Part shown: positions 21,586 through 32,082 of the stretch, piece after piece
Layout: every line of letters starts with the position of its first letter
How positions within the stretch are numbered: the first letter of the stretch is position 1
Origin: Pteria penguin
Lineage: Eukaryota; Mollusca; Bivalvia; Pterioida; Pteriidae
Assembly: GCA_035048485.1 (NCBI GenBank)
Contig: CM068587.1
Coordinates: forward strand, 45,135,496-45,199,495
Direction of reading: 5' to 3'
Length of the DNA: 64,000 bases
The notes under the pieces: model-generated
Told to the model about the DNA's origin: nothing
The model's database searches: none
The model's input: the letters and a program-made list of their open reading frames with translations, nothing else
Made by a program: the position numbers and the translations under genes

Positions 21586-21588
<3 letters not shown>

Positions 21589-21668
<80 letters not shown>
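21589..21668. repeat. (TA)n microsatellite, about 40 repeats
   Basis: Uninterrupted AT/TA dinucleotides, directly against the 5' end of the minus-strand SINE. Confidence 0.97.
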
Positions 21669-21672
<4 letters not shown>

Positions 21673-22478
21673 GAAATTGGTTGCACGTGGCTCGGTTCCG
21701 AGGTGGGGATATCACATCATAACTTCATTTCCGGTGTCTGCTAAGCATGCCGTAATATATGTACGTCATTGGAATAACCTTTTTGGGTTGTCTCCGTGGC
21801 GTGGCATTATATGCGGCATGCTTTGTAGGTTAGGCGAAGCCGCCGCACGGTTTAAATTTATATATACATATATCCTTATGTTATCGTGTGCAAATCGGAA
21901 ACATATCTTCTACTATACATGCTTGCATGCATTTGGGCACAAAAAAAGAGGTTTTGTACTCCTTCTCTCAGTTTTCGGAATGTTTACTTATATATGCTTT
22001 GAGTTTTGTCATAAAATAATAAAGAATTGCCAAAAAGTGCTGTTTATACTTGAGTTGCTTGTTATGCCACATTTTTAGATTCGACCAAGCAACTGATGCT
22101 GAAACATGCCCATTATTTTTCACTGGACACATAACATATGAGAAAAAATATACCAAACACTTGAAGGTTCGGATCGCTTTAACTTGGATCGCATCCGGCT
22201 TCTGGCATTCTTATGAAATATGTTGAACTAAGTACGTTGCCATTGTGAAGAATAGTTTGATATCTCGGAGAAACGTCATGTTTGGTATAGGTATATAGAC
22301 ACTACATTTGGAAATACGAGATTGAACTAGACGAAGATATTACTGTTCGAATTTGTTACCAAATACAGAGTCAACATATCTAATTATCAATATTTATAAG
22401 TATCTCATTTATTGTAAAAGCGGAAAGTCATGTATTGCCAATTACTAATATGACACCCCCTCCAAAAATAGTAATAAT

Positions 22479-22481
<3 letters not shown>
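21669..22481. other. Intergenic, no gene supported
   Basis: A 135-codon plus-strand frame (21671-22078) has no recognisable domain and starts at the edge of the microsatellite; not called. Confidence 0.4.

Positions 22482-22517
<36 letters not shown>
22482..22517. repeat. (GA)n microsatellite
   Basis: About 17 AG dinucleotides. Confidence 0.95.
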
Positions 22518-22520
<3 letters not shown>

Positions 22521-23879
22521 CGGCTAGCTTCAACCCACACCACGCCACTAATGTCGGGTTTCCTGGTGTTACTCGCCTATGTGATCCAGCTAATCTAATG
22601 TTCTGAAAAGAGAACAGAGCTATGGTTGAGAGTTTTGCTTGAACACCAGCACACGGGATATCTGGTTCATGTCTAAGGGGATTATATGATGCAATATATT
22701 AAAACGGACCTTAAAATCTACAAGAACCCAAATTGCTTGAACTATCGTGAATACGTATTTTGGGTAAAAGGGAGCCAACTCGCTTTTTTCAACAGTAACG
22801 AATGAAAACTTAGAATGAAATTTGAAACTTGGTTTTGTTGGAAATATTAGTACTTTTTTTAAGTGTCCGGTATTATGTATAAGTGCTTTCCATCAAGAAG
22901 AGTTTAAAGGAAATCTTTCAAATTAACATTTTATTCTATTTGCCGAATACTGGACACCTGTCCATGGCGGACAAAATGGCAGTAGTTGGACCTTTAGTAT
23001 TTACCGTGTCTTGAGCGATCTTGGTGCTTATTCTTGAATCCAAGTACATTGTGCAGCAATCACGTCAGAGTTCTACAGTAATGTACGGCAGAGTCCAATC
23101 TGACGACCCGGTGTTAGATCTCATGTCCAGTGAGATGGTTAGAAGATTACTCTGCTTTGAAACGCTTTGTTTCGTCCTTTACTTGATGCTTTCTCAATTC
23201 CATTGGTCAAAGACACGGTCATAGGGGCTCAATACTGCTAGTTAAGTCAAAAGCATTACTCTTAAAGCACGAAACATCTGGAAAACTATTAAACGAAATT
23301 GGACATATGCGGGTACGTTTTCCATAACTTATGTTTCTGCATTAAAAATTCCTGTCCGATATATAAGAGTTTTCATCCTCTTTAGATTCATCAATTTTCA
23401 ACTTTATCAGATACTTACGTAATTTGATAATACACGTATACAAGTATACCTTTACAATTAGATTTTGTAAAATAAGGCAAGCTAATGATTGAATTTTTCT
23501 TGCTGTCTTTTATGCTAAAAGATAAAGAATGATGTAAAAAAACAATACACTCTGAATTCACTATATATCGGTCTCCTGACCTTCTGGTGGATTTATTAGA
23601 AAAGGTAATGTTAGCTAGGTAAACTCCATCTTGCTCTATAACCGATATATGAAAAATTGAAGTTTATTGTTCTTAATTTTATGTTACTTCCCTTTGGAGG
23701 ACTTTTGACCTGTTTGATATAAAGAATGATGACTTCACGTTAATTCAGTTTTAAGCCTGTCTTTGGCATTTGTTAACCGCCCGTCGTTATGAATGCAATG
23801 GTAATATATAATTGCTACAATGAGATAAAGAACTACACGTTTAATGCATTTGAATTAAGACAAACAAAACCCCAATCTA
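22518..23879. other. Intergenic, no gene seen
   Basis: AT-rich. A 67-codon frame at 23021-23224 was examined and not supported. No repeat recognised. Confidence 0.4.
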
Positions 23880-23935
23880 ACCCCCCCCCACCCAAGGAAA
23901 AACAAAAACAAAAACAAAAACAAAACTTTTAATGC
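23880..23935. repeat. C-run followed by (CAAAAA)n
   Basis: CCCCCCCCC and then about five copies of AAAACA. Confidence 0.85.
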
Positions 23936-24117
23936 ACGGACAGGGCAGCCAATATCCAAGTTTTTAAAAGTGTGCCAAAGGTCGTATTCAATGTCATATA
24001 TTTTGGTGTCAACAAAAAGGTATTCTCAGAGAGAATGCACATGTAGAATATCCACATCCAATCTCTTACTTTTCGCCAGTCATGACCCATGTAACAGTTT
24101 TGTTGTCACAAAAAACC

Positions 24118-24325
24118 CAGCCGCCCTCCCACCCCCTAAAAAACCCCAACCAAAATAAAAAAAAGACCCCCCCAAAAATACCCCCCCCCAAAAAAAAACC
24201 CCAAACCAAACCAAAACAACCCCCCCCCAAAAAAAACCCCCAAAACAATACAATACAAAACAAAAACAAAAACAAAAAAACCAAAAAAAAAAAAAAAAAA
24301 CCAAAAAAACCAAACCAGGCAGACA
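24118..24325. repeat. C/A-only low-complexity tract
   Basis: About 200 bases made almost wholly of runs of C (up to 9) and A (up to about 19) on the plus strand, so the minus strand is G/T only. All three long overlapping frames through it are composition artefacts. Confidence 0.93.
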
Positions 24326-24359
24326 GACAATCATTCCAAAATTATCCCGAAACTCAGAT

Positions 24360-24360
24360 G

Positions 24361-24450
<90 letters not shown>
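24360..24450. repeat. (AT)n microsatellite, about 45 repeats
   Basis: Pure dinucleotide tract after GATGGAAT. Confidence 0.97.
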
Positions 24451-24452
<2 letters not shown>

Positions 24453-24953
24453 TATTAAATGCAATAGATTCATCTATTGCCTGTTTTCCTGATTGTATGT
24501 CGGTTAGCCTACCAACACTTTCACAAAATGTGATATAGGTGGAAGGAAACAGAAATGAAAGTTTAAAATGAAATATGTGTATGCATGATTATAAAGATTT
24601 TAGTTTTAAATCATGGTTATAATAGTAAATTCTTAAGTATTCAAAACTTATATGGCATCATATTGTAAAAATTTTACAACCAGATCTTTCATTGGACAAT
24701 ATATTGTACATGTGTACGTAAAATGAAAAGCGTGAGAAAATTATTCTGGTTACCACATATATATTTATAGGTATATATGCTATGTATGTATACAGACCAT
24801 ATTATACATAAACGTCGGATAAAAGGTCAACGGGACAAACCAAATACATGTAATAGAAGTATAGTATTTATTTCATGTTCTCGAAATCACGAAAGTGGAA
24901 TGTCCTCTATGAATTTTCACTAAACTTTCATGTTTTAACATTGTCATGATTCT
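24451..24953. other. Intergenic, no feature seen
   Basis: AT-rich sequence between the microsatellite and the 3' end of the CARD gene. Confidence 0.4.
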
Positions 24954-24977
24954 TTTATTTGTTTCTTTCTTTTTATT
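24954..24977 (-). terminator. Poly(A) signals of the CARD/coiled-coil gene
   Basis: TTTATT at 24972-24977 and 24954-24959 on the plus strand gives two AATAAA hexamers on the minus strand, about 150-170 bases after the stop codon. Confidence 0.55.
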
Positions 24978-25126
24978 TTACTACCACTAAGTCGATTTTG
25001 AAAGTAAAACCTGAAACTTCTAAATCATGAAATGACTGTTTAAAATTGAATAATATCGGTCATCCTCAATAATTCAGAGTCCGAGTTTCTGAGTCCGCTT
25101 TTGTGAAGTGAAGACTGGCGCTAGCG

Positions 25127-25669
25127 TCAATATCTAAATTTTCTTGCATTCTGTAGTTGTTCAATCACAGATCTGGAGACAGATTTGTTCATCTCCTTCT
25201 TCAGTTTCTCTTTTAAAATCTTGCAATCATTTTCCAGTTTTGTAAAGTCCAGTTTTATTGTTCTGGAGGTTTCCTTTTCCGCCTTTATCTGTATTTCCAA
25301 GGAGTAGATTTTTCGTTCCAGATCAGTATTTTTTTCCTTCAAGAGCGCAATTTTCAGTTGTACATTTTCGCTTTGGGATTGATCCTTAATTTTCTTAGAT
25401 TCTGATTCCTTTTTTAATTGTTCATGTTCCATGTTTAATGTAAATAGCCGTTTCTGCATGTCAATGATTTTGTCACGGAGGCCTTGTTGAGTGCTTTGTA
25501 AATCTTCGTATTTTCTTTTATATTCCATGTTTTCAGGATGCGACACAAAGTTTCTCAAACTATTTACTTCCGAAGTCATTACATCCTGTGATTCCGATAT
25601 TTGGTCTATTTTCCTTGTTGTGCTTTGCATCTGATCTTGCAACTCTATTAGAAGTCGCATAACGGCCGC
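25127..25669 (-). CDS. CARD gene exon 3: coiled coil
   Basis: Acceptor AATTAATTAAG|GCGGCCGTT; no upstream position keeps the frame open beyond a few codons. Encodes about 180 residues rich in Lys, Glu, Gln and Leu, ending in NARKFRY and TGA. Confidence 0.8.
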   Translation of the reverse strand, partial: AAVMRLLIELQDQMQSTTRKIDQISESQDVMTSEVNSLRNFVSHPENMEYKRKYEDLQSTQQGLRDKIIDMQKRLFTLNMEHEQLKKESESKKIKDQSQSENVQLKIALLKEKNTDLERKIYSLEIQIKAEKETSRTIKLDFTKLENDCKILKEKLKKEMNKSVSRSVIEQLQNARKFRY

Positions 25670-28600
25670 CTTAATTAATTTAAAGTAAATATAAATGAAA
25701 ATAACTTAAATATCATATAAAACAAGTAAAAGACTGAAATTCCCCGTCTGGGGAGAGTATAAATTTATGCACAAAATTATGGAGAATATTAAAATCGCCT
25801 CTTAAGTACAATGAACTTATGTTAAAGGTGACCTCCTCTTAGATGTTACCTGTTTATAAAGGTCGCTTTTAAAATTTTCATATAAGAAGCTATAATTCAA
25901 TATTGTCTTACCGTATTAAGCGATTCTGTACTTCTCTTCCCACCTGAAAGGTTTATTTCATACAGATAAAAAGAACAGGCTTCGGCGCCATAACCTGAGA
26001 ACATACTCAAGTCAATTATTTCATTTGAATTTATTCATCATAAAACGTTAAGATAAATTGTCATGTAGAATGTTTAATTCTTTTTATTGATAGAATAAAA
26101 CTCAATAAAATCCAAATTCCAGTTATTTATTCATTTAAAAATATGAAATTATGACTTAAGTATTTTCTCAGTTTATGGTGCCGGACCCAGGTTTCTGAAT
26201 TTCTGTGTCACGTATTTTGTTAAATGATTAAATGCTAGATAGAGTAATTATTTTGAATATTACATATATTAATATTACTGTTGCATAATATTATAATATA
26301 TCATATACATACAACATTGGCTCGTGGACACACAAATATCTAACTGTAAGAAAAGTCTCCCAATGAAAAACTGAAGTAACGTCGCCTCAACTCGCTCTAT
26401 AATCAGACTAGTGTCAACTCTGGGATAATTCCTTGTCGGAGCAAAATGGATGGTCTGTCCAGCACACCTGAAGCAGTCCGTTGGCAGTCTTCGAATCCCC
26501 CCTCCCGATCCAAATAAGATAATAATTTAGAGACATGTTCTTTTTATATATAGCGGCCATATTACTGAATGAACGTTAGCGATAGATAGAAAGTAATAAA
26601 CCAAGTTGTTTTCTTTGTTGAATGTGCGCACAACTGTACAGTGCTTTGATTTTTGTCTTAGTATGATATTTCCAATCTTTATCTATCTTTGATAGTACAG
26701 ATTCCTTCTTGATACGAGGCCGAGAGGTGCCGGTGTAACATTAAAAAGTGACCCCCGTTGAAACGATTTAAGGGTCGATTTTAAACGTGGAAAATTGACT
26801 CGGTCTGTTATTTAATGACCCCATCCACGCGTGAAAATGTGACCCTCGTTGAAATTTGACCCGCAATGGTGGGTAATATTTTAACGTTAAAAATGACCCT
26901 TGTCTATAATGCTCCCCTGTACTATTAAAATGCAAATCACACTCTATACCTCCTGTTTGCAAACGGGTCAGTTACAGAATGGTCTAAATTTTACGTTGGA
27001 CAATGACATCTGTGTCCGGCGCCATAAACTGAGAATATACTTAAGTCAAAAATTCATATTCTTCTGTTCATCAATGAATTAATAACTGGGATTTGGATTT
27101 TATTTAGTTTTATTCTACTGATAAATAGAAGTAAACCATTCTGCATTAAAATTTATTTGAACGTTTGATAATGGAATAAACTTAAATGAAATTTTTGACT
27201 TAAGTATATTCTCATTTATGGCGCTGGACCCTGATGTAGAGTATTATGCAAAGTTCGATCTCACTAGACGTATTGTTTAAGAAACTAATACTTCAAAGGG
27301 GTCATATTTCAATTACTGTATAATATTCACAAGAAAATAAAATATTGACCGAAGAGATGCGAAGATCAATATTTTGGGGGTCAATATCTAGAATACAGAG
27401 CCCGTGTGGCCCAGCGGTTAAGGGTCTCTTCTTCTGATCGAGAAGTCCCGGGTTCGATTCCCGCCCTAGTCATACTGATTTTCTGTCTTTCGGATGAAAC
27501 TGAAAACCGATGCCCCGTGTCACGGTAGGCGTACATGGCGTGTAAAAGATCCCTCACTGCTTCGGGATAAGTCCGTTGAAAAGGTATAATTTTCTATGCA
27601 ATGCAGCAGGCTCCTTCGCAAGCCAACGCTCTAATCCCATTATCTCTTCTCCCAGTAGCCTTGGCATGTGAAAATGTGCATCAGGCAGATGACGCCACCA
27701 AATACATGCAATTATCGTGTATCATTACGAGCTTTGGAAAATGGAATATATACTCTAGATTGATTGAATCAATCAATCTAGAGAATAAATTCCATTTTCC
27801 ACTTTCTAGCGTAATATTTGTTTTTTATTAACACTTTGCATTTGCTTCATTCACAAATTATCAAATTTTCTGAAAGATGACATAAACTTGTCCATATGCG
27901 TAATGGTAATTTTTTAAAATAGATAATTTGGAAACAGCACACGTTACCCAAAAAGTCCGGTAACCGACTTAAAGTGTAACAGTGTCGCCGATCCTGATTT
28001 TTCTTTTCGGTGGTAGTAAATTGTCAATGTTTGTATCTAAGTATAATCTGTCATTTTAGAAATCCCAGTAATGTTCGAATAAAGCACCTTAAATTACCTG
28101 TAAAAGTATGTTCAAACTCGACGTAAATCGAACTTGTTTTGTAGTTATAACCAAATTTTTATTTACTGGATTGTACTTATTTTCTCGCGGGTCAGTTTTC
28201 AACGGGGTCCCTTTTTAATGTTACACCGGCTTCTAGTCAAATAAACATTGCTCTATTTTTCAGATGAAGCAGTGAAAATAAAACCCAAAAGACACCAATG
28301 ACGCGGTAGATGATGGCACACTAACAACCTCACTACTTCGGGAGTGTCCGTTATATAGGTGGATATTTCTGTGAAGATAGCATCACGATATAAATCAAAA
28401 GATATTATAGCGACCAAAAATAACAAACATACAATCATACCTTCATCTGTGCTGTCCAATTTGTCCTTAATATGACGAAATTCCGGGTTTTCAAGACCTT
28501 CTAGAAAAGTCTGATATCCTTCCTTTGTATTTGTCATCAAATTGTCGATCAGACTGTGACATTTCTCTTCTCTTGTTGCCTTTGATCGGATAGAAGAACT

Positions 28601-28732
28601 TTGCTCAGCAGTGAATATCGCCATGGAGAAGAGAAGATCCACACATTTGGATATACAATCCTCCGACATGTTTTCCTTTAGATATGGAAGATTTCGTCTT
28701 AAAATTTCTTTGAACTCTTGAGTTTGGGCCAT
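25127..28732 (-). CDS. CARD-like domain / coiled-coil protein, three exons
   Basis: Minus-strand exons 28732-28441, 25943-25912 and 25669-25127 (stop TGA) join in frame: phase 1 after exon 1, restored by the 32-nt micro-exon. The product is 288 residues. Residues 1-97 (MAQTQEFKEILRRNLPYLKE..., then LIDNLMTNTKEGYQTFLEGL) have the helical pattern and conserved positions of a caspase recruitment domain: basic LRR early, the KATREEKCHSLID block, and a closing FLEGL...FRHIKDKL helix. Residues about 109-288 are one long charged coiled coil (heptad-like LQDQMQSTTRKIDQIS, LRDKIIDMQKRLFTLNMEHE, LKEKNTDLERKIYSLEIQ). CARD proteins of this build usually assemble innate-immune or cell-death signalling complexes; that role here is inference. 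The ATG at 28732 has a good context (ATAATGG). A death-fold domain other than CARD is the main alternative. Intron 1 is packed with transposons. Confidence 0.75.
25912..25943 (-). CDS. CARD gene exon 2: 32-nt micro-exon
   Basis: Bounded by acceptor CCTTTCAG and donor GTAAGA on the minus strand. Encodes (G)GKRSTESLNT. Its length (3n+2) is exactly what is needed to connect the phase-1 donor with the phase-0 acceptor. Confidence 0.7.
25983..26184. mobile_element. MITE copy 1 (ends GGCGCCATAA..CTGAGAA)
   Basis: Left end CGGCGCCATAACCTGAGAAC, right end TGACTTAAGTATTTTCTCAG then TTTATGGTGCCGG: inverted terminal repeats of about 30 bases. A second copy lies at 27016-27227. Within CARD-gene intron 1, just upstream of the micro-exon. 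Confidence 0.78.
26185..26728. other. CARD-gene intron 1, no feature seen
   Basis: AT-rich intron sequence between two elements. Confidence 0.4.
27016..27227. mobile_element. MITE copy 2, nested
   Basis: CCGGCGCCATAAACTGAGAA at the left, CTCATTTATGGCGCTGG at the right. Same family as 25983-26184 and lying inside the 1.5-kb element. Confidence 0.75.
27400..27735 (+). mobile_element. tRNA-derived SINE, near full length
   Basis: Head GCCCGTGTGGCCCAGCGG and GTCCCGGGTTCGATTCCC; body GATGCCCCGTGTCACGGTAG, AAAGATCCCTCACTGC and ATCAGGCAGATGACG. Nested in the 1.5-kb element. Confidence 0.9.
27738..27801. repeat. Short perfect hairpin after the SINE tail
   Basis: GGAAAATGGAATATATACTC...GATTG / CAATC...AATAAATTCCATTTTCC around the palindrome TCTAGATTGATTG. 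Arms of about 30 bases. Confidence 0.8.
28441..28732 (-). CDS. CARD gene exon 1: CARD-like domain
   Basis: Starts at the ATG at 28732; ends GATGAAG before the donor GTATGA. If the donor is not used, the frame runs on to TAG at 28253 and adds a hydrophobic stretch (MIVCLLFLVAIISFDLY), giving a possible membrane-anchored short form. An in-frame upstream ATG at 28798 would add 22 residues and was judged less likely. Confidence 0.78.
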
Positions 28733-29634
28733 TATGATTTTGTGTGTACTAGTACATGTATATTTAAAACACAACCTTGCGATAATGCCATATACCAACC
28801 GATGATCTTGGTATAAATAGTGCCTGGTTATGTAATATAAATTATTAATGTCGTATTGAATGTTTAATTTTACTCAGTATGTATCATTTTTACATATTAT
28901 GCGAATCTGATCCACTAGGCCTCTCTGATTATCCTTTCTGACATATTAAATGTCCATGGAGAGCATTTTTTTTCTTCAAAAATCATTTTGTAAGCCAAGT
29001 TCTTGGAGGCAAGATATGATCTAACGTTGCATTGTCAATGAACACAGGAAAACAAATGATGGATCACTTTACATATTAGAAGGTCTTGCAGGGAATTCAA
29101 TCATTGCCTAGTAATATCACCAGCAAGCTCACATGATTTAAATATTCACCAGTGGCGTAGCTAGGCGTACACACGGAAGTACGTGCTTCCGTTTCATTTT
29201 TTGCAGATTTTTTTTTTGATTCCCAGTTTTAAGTTAGATCTTCTGCATGATGATATTCAAAACATTAAAATTCAGAAGATGTAGCTTAACTCTAATGTCA
29301 TTATATATACATGTATTATATATATTTTCATATATAAAACTGATGTTCGTAACGTACTATTATTAACGTTTTTCGAGGATGTTTTTTTTTTCGTCGGTTT
29401 GAATTCCGGTTGATATAAAAGTGGTAGATAATGCCATGTCAAAATATAGATCGTTTTGTTTAATTCTGGACGAGAACGTCCTGTAATAAACCTCAAATCT
29501 CCGCCAGATCCATGATTTCATAAAGAGTTACCTTGCCGTGCACTTAAGAGTAACATTCCAAACGGGTCTTTAACTGAGGGTTAGAACTACCCCGAATTAT
29601 TTGCATGTGGACATGTAACCACAGGGATCCGTTG
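28733..29634. other. 5' flank of the CARD gene and intergenic
   Basis: About 900 bases without a supported gene. AGTGGCGTAGCTAGGCG at about 29151 resembles a repeat end. No convincing promoter motif was identified for the minus-strand gene. Confidence 0.35.
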
Positions 29635-29735
29635 TTATATAGTAGCCCCCCCCCCCCCCGGGAAAATGGCTATATAGTAGTTTTCCCCCATGGCGGAAAA
29701 ACTATATAGTAGTCTTTCCCCCGTAGTAAGTTTCC
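29635..29735. repeat. CTATATAG / C-run repeat, left group
   Basis: Two or three units of the form ATGGCTATATAGTAG followed by TTTTCCCCC; the first carries a C13-14 run ending CCCGGG. Same family, opposite G/C polarity, as 31115-31345. Confidence 0.75.
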
Positions 29736-29874
29736 CCCTTACGTAACGGTTTGGAAATTATACACGTTCGTTCTGTATCAGATAACATTTGAAATACAAA
29801 TGTACTATAGTAATAGCCTGTGGATCAAACCGATGGTGTTGTGATTAATGGGTTTCTATATACTGTTAAGTATT

Positions 29875-29924
29875 TTGTGTGTGTATGTGTGTGTGTGTGT
29901 GTGTGTGTATATTTATTTTTTGCT

Positions 29925-29959
<35 letters not shown>

Positions 29960-29962
29960 CAA
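29875..29962. repeat. (GT)n and (ATTT)n microsatellites
   Basis: TGTGTGTG at 29877-29908 then TTTATTTA at 29924-29960. Confidence 0.95.
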
Positions 29963-30399
29963 GTCTTTCTTTTTATATATATTTACCATAGTATGCTATT
30001 TTCTTCTATTATTTCATTGTAAAAATGGTCGTTTACTTGCGTATAGATGTCAATCATGACGTCAGGCTGTGACTCAAGATTCAATCCCACGCAACTTTTC
30101 GTAATACATCATAAGTAAAATAGGAATTTATCAATCAAAATGTTCCAATGATAAATATAAGAATTGCAAGAATTCCTTGAACATTCATTCTTAAATAAAT
30201 TAAGACAAATGCATTACATATATCACAATATCGCTCATCATGTACAGAGTACATGATGAACATGAAAATAACAGAAGGGAATTCCACCCAGGTGTCCACG
30301 ATTTGCAATCAACGACAAGGTTTGTCTAGTCGCAGATGTTGTAAATCATGATCACAAGAATGTGATTTCCTTGTCCCTTACGCAAAGTATGAAAGGTTC
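29963..30399. other. Intergenic, no feature seen
   Basis: Nothing recognisable except a short CATCATGTACAGAGTACATG palindrome at about 30236-30256. Confidence 0.4.
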
Positions 30400-30780
30400 A
30401 TCTTAAAGTATCTTTATGTTAAATTTCAAAGCTCTACACCCTTTTGTGTCAAGGTTAAAATTTTTGAAAAGTAGGTCACACTTCAAGGTCAAGATCATTA
30501 GATAAAAAAGCATGGTCCCAAATTAAAGATCTTATCACAAGTAATCTATATATGAAGTTCAAATCCCCTTCTCCTTTTGGTACAAAAGATACAACCAAAA
30601 TTTAAGTTTTTGAAAACGTAGAGCACCAAGGTCAAAGTCACTAATTAAAAATCATGGTCCTAAATAAAAGGTCTCATCACAAGAAAACTATATGTGGAGT
30701 TTCAAAGCCTTGTTCCTCTTGGTACAAACGATATAGTCAAGGTTTTTGCCACAGGGTAAGAGTCACAGACATATCAAAAA
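30400..30780. repeat. Dispersed repeat with about 125-bp internal units and AGGTCA motifs
   Basis: Three related units each run: GTTTCAAAGC..CTTCTCCTTTTGGTACAAA, then TTTTTGAAAA, then AAGGTCAAAGTCACTAA and CATGGTCC.AAATTAAAG..TCACAAG. Half-sites GTAGGTCA and AAGGTCA recur. Confidence 0.7.
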
Positions 30781-31114
30781 CTAGATCCCCCCGAATTTCA
30801 TTCCGGCGGCATAAAAACGAACCTGTTTTCTTTTTTCCATTTGTATATATAGAGATTTCTCGGATTAAATAAAGATATCTCGAATGAAATTCTATTAGAA
30901 AAATCTCTGTTCTAAATATATGCATTTGTATTTGGAAAAGAGATTAAAACTGAAGACGTTTCTACTTAAGAAAATGAGATGTCTCTAAATTTATTGGATA
31001 TATCTCCGTATCAAAAGTTGAGATATCTCTGTTTCAAATAGAAATCTATTTATTGTTAACGAGGTAACAAGCTGGATTTACTTACATGTATGTGTGAAAA
31101 GAAAATCCGGAATT
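30781..31114. repeat. Region of repeated GAGATATCTC-like motifs
   Basis: GAGATTTCTC, AGATATCTCG, GAGATGTCTC and GAGATATCTC occur at irregular spacing between about 30850 and 31035. Low-grade palindromic repeat. Confidence 0.5.
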
Positions 31115-31345
31115 TCACATGGGGTGGGGTTGGGGGGGGGGGTCCACTATATAGTAGTTTTTCCCGGGGGGGGGGGGAATGGTTATAAGAGGGGGGAAAT
31201 GGCTATATAGCCAAATTTCCCGCCGGGTAAAACTACTATATAGCCATTTTTCCGGGGGGGGGGGGGAACTACTATATAGCCATTTTTCCGGGGGGGGGGG
31301 GGAACTACTATATAGCCATTGTTCCGGGGAGATGGCTAGGGGGAA
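31115..31345. repeat. CTATATAG / G-run minisatellite
   Basis: About five units, each a G8-G14 run flanked by AACTACTATATAGCCAT and TTTTCC. The last two units (about 31250-31325) are near-identical tandem copies of about 53 bp. Confidence 0.88.
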
Positions 31346-31830
31346 AACTACTACATAACACCGTCTCGAAGTGAAAATAAGCTTCAATGGAAAGATAAAT
31401 AAAAATCTGTATTTTACTGGGTAGGTAAAAAAAGTTATGAGCTTTCTGTTAATACCAAAACTTTTAAGCAGTCGTATTTCAATGTCGAGACAGAATTTGA
31501 ATTTCATAATTGTCATCTTGACATATGGTTTAAACATATTTTATTCACATCATGGCATACAGGATTACACTACACAAATAAATAACATTGAATGACAACG
31601 GATTTGAAAAAAAGCGAAACACTTATATGAGATCCTTGACATGTGTTACTGTAGTGCTCGTGTACATTTTTTTGTTTTTAAAGGTGCACGTGCAGTTTTA
31701 CGGGTCTTTTGTCGAGGTCACATACTCAAGGTCAAATATTCAGCAGGCGAACAGTCTAATCTTAATTATATGCATGCTATAGGGCAGCGGAGGTTACTAT
31801 CCGGACAGGGGACGCTCATTCCTCTCGGAC
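31346..31830. other. Intergenic, no gene supported
   Basis: Small frames at 31588-31874 overlap in different frames and show no domain. Confidence 0.35.
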
Positions 31831-32082
31831 ACCAGGGGCTAGCTGTTCGAAACTTTAACCACTGGTTAAGTTAACCAGTGGTTAAAGTTTGAAAGACAAC
31901 TATTTTAATTTATAAGATTTCTGTGTAAAACTCTAAATTACTTTACAAAATGTGTTTCATCTGCTACCATCTGAACACAGACTACGACTTAAAGTCTTCT
32001 CATTTCGGTGGTATAGACAGATGAATTTTAATCATTGGTTAGCTAAACCAGTGGTTAAAATTTCGAACAACTGGCCCCTGGT
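31831..32082. mobile_element. 252-bp MITE with about 38-bp inverted ends
   Basis: Left ACCAGGGGCTAGCTGTTCGA, then AACTTTAACCACTGGTTA; the right end is the inverse with four or five changes. An extra internal inverted copy TTAACCAGTGGTTAAAGTTT sits next to the left end. Confidence 0.82.

Larger units (their letters stand above)
26729..28230. mobile_element. 1.5-kb element with 35-bp terminal inverted repeats
   Basis: Left end GCCGGTGTAACATTAAAAAG; the right end is its near-exact inverse (CTTTTTAATGTTACACCGGC). The repeats continue through GACCCCCGTTGAAA. It contains MITE copy 2 and a SINE, and has no transposase frame. No clear target duplication was seen. Confidence 0.78.

Noticed and set aside
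21671..22078. 135-residue plus-strand frame
   Set aside because: Starts at the edge of a microsatellite and shows no domain or coding-like composition.
24066..24492. Overlapping frames of 64-136 residues on both strands
   Set aside because: Produced by the C/A-only tract and the (AT)n microsatellite.
26729..28230. Target-site duplication of the 1.5-kb element
   Set aside because: Flanks GAGAGGT and TTCTAGT do not match; superfamily left open.
31115..31537. 140-residue minus-strand Pro-rich frame
   Set aside because: Created by G-runs of the CTATATAG minisatellite.
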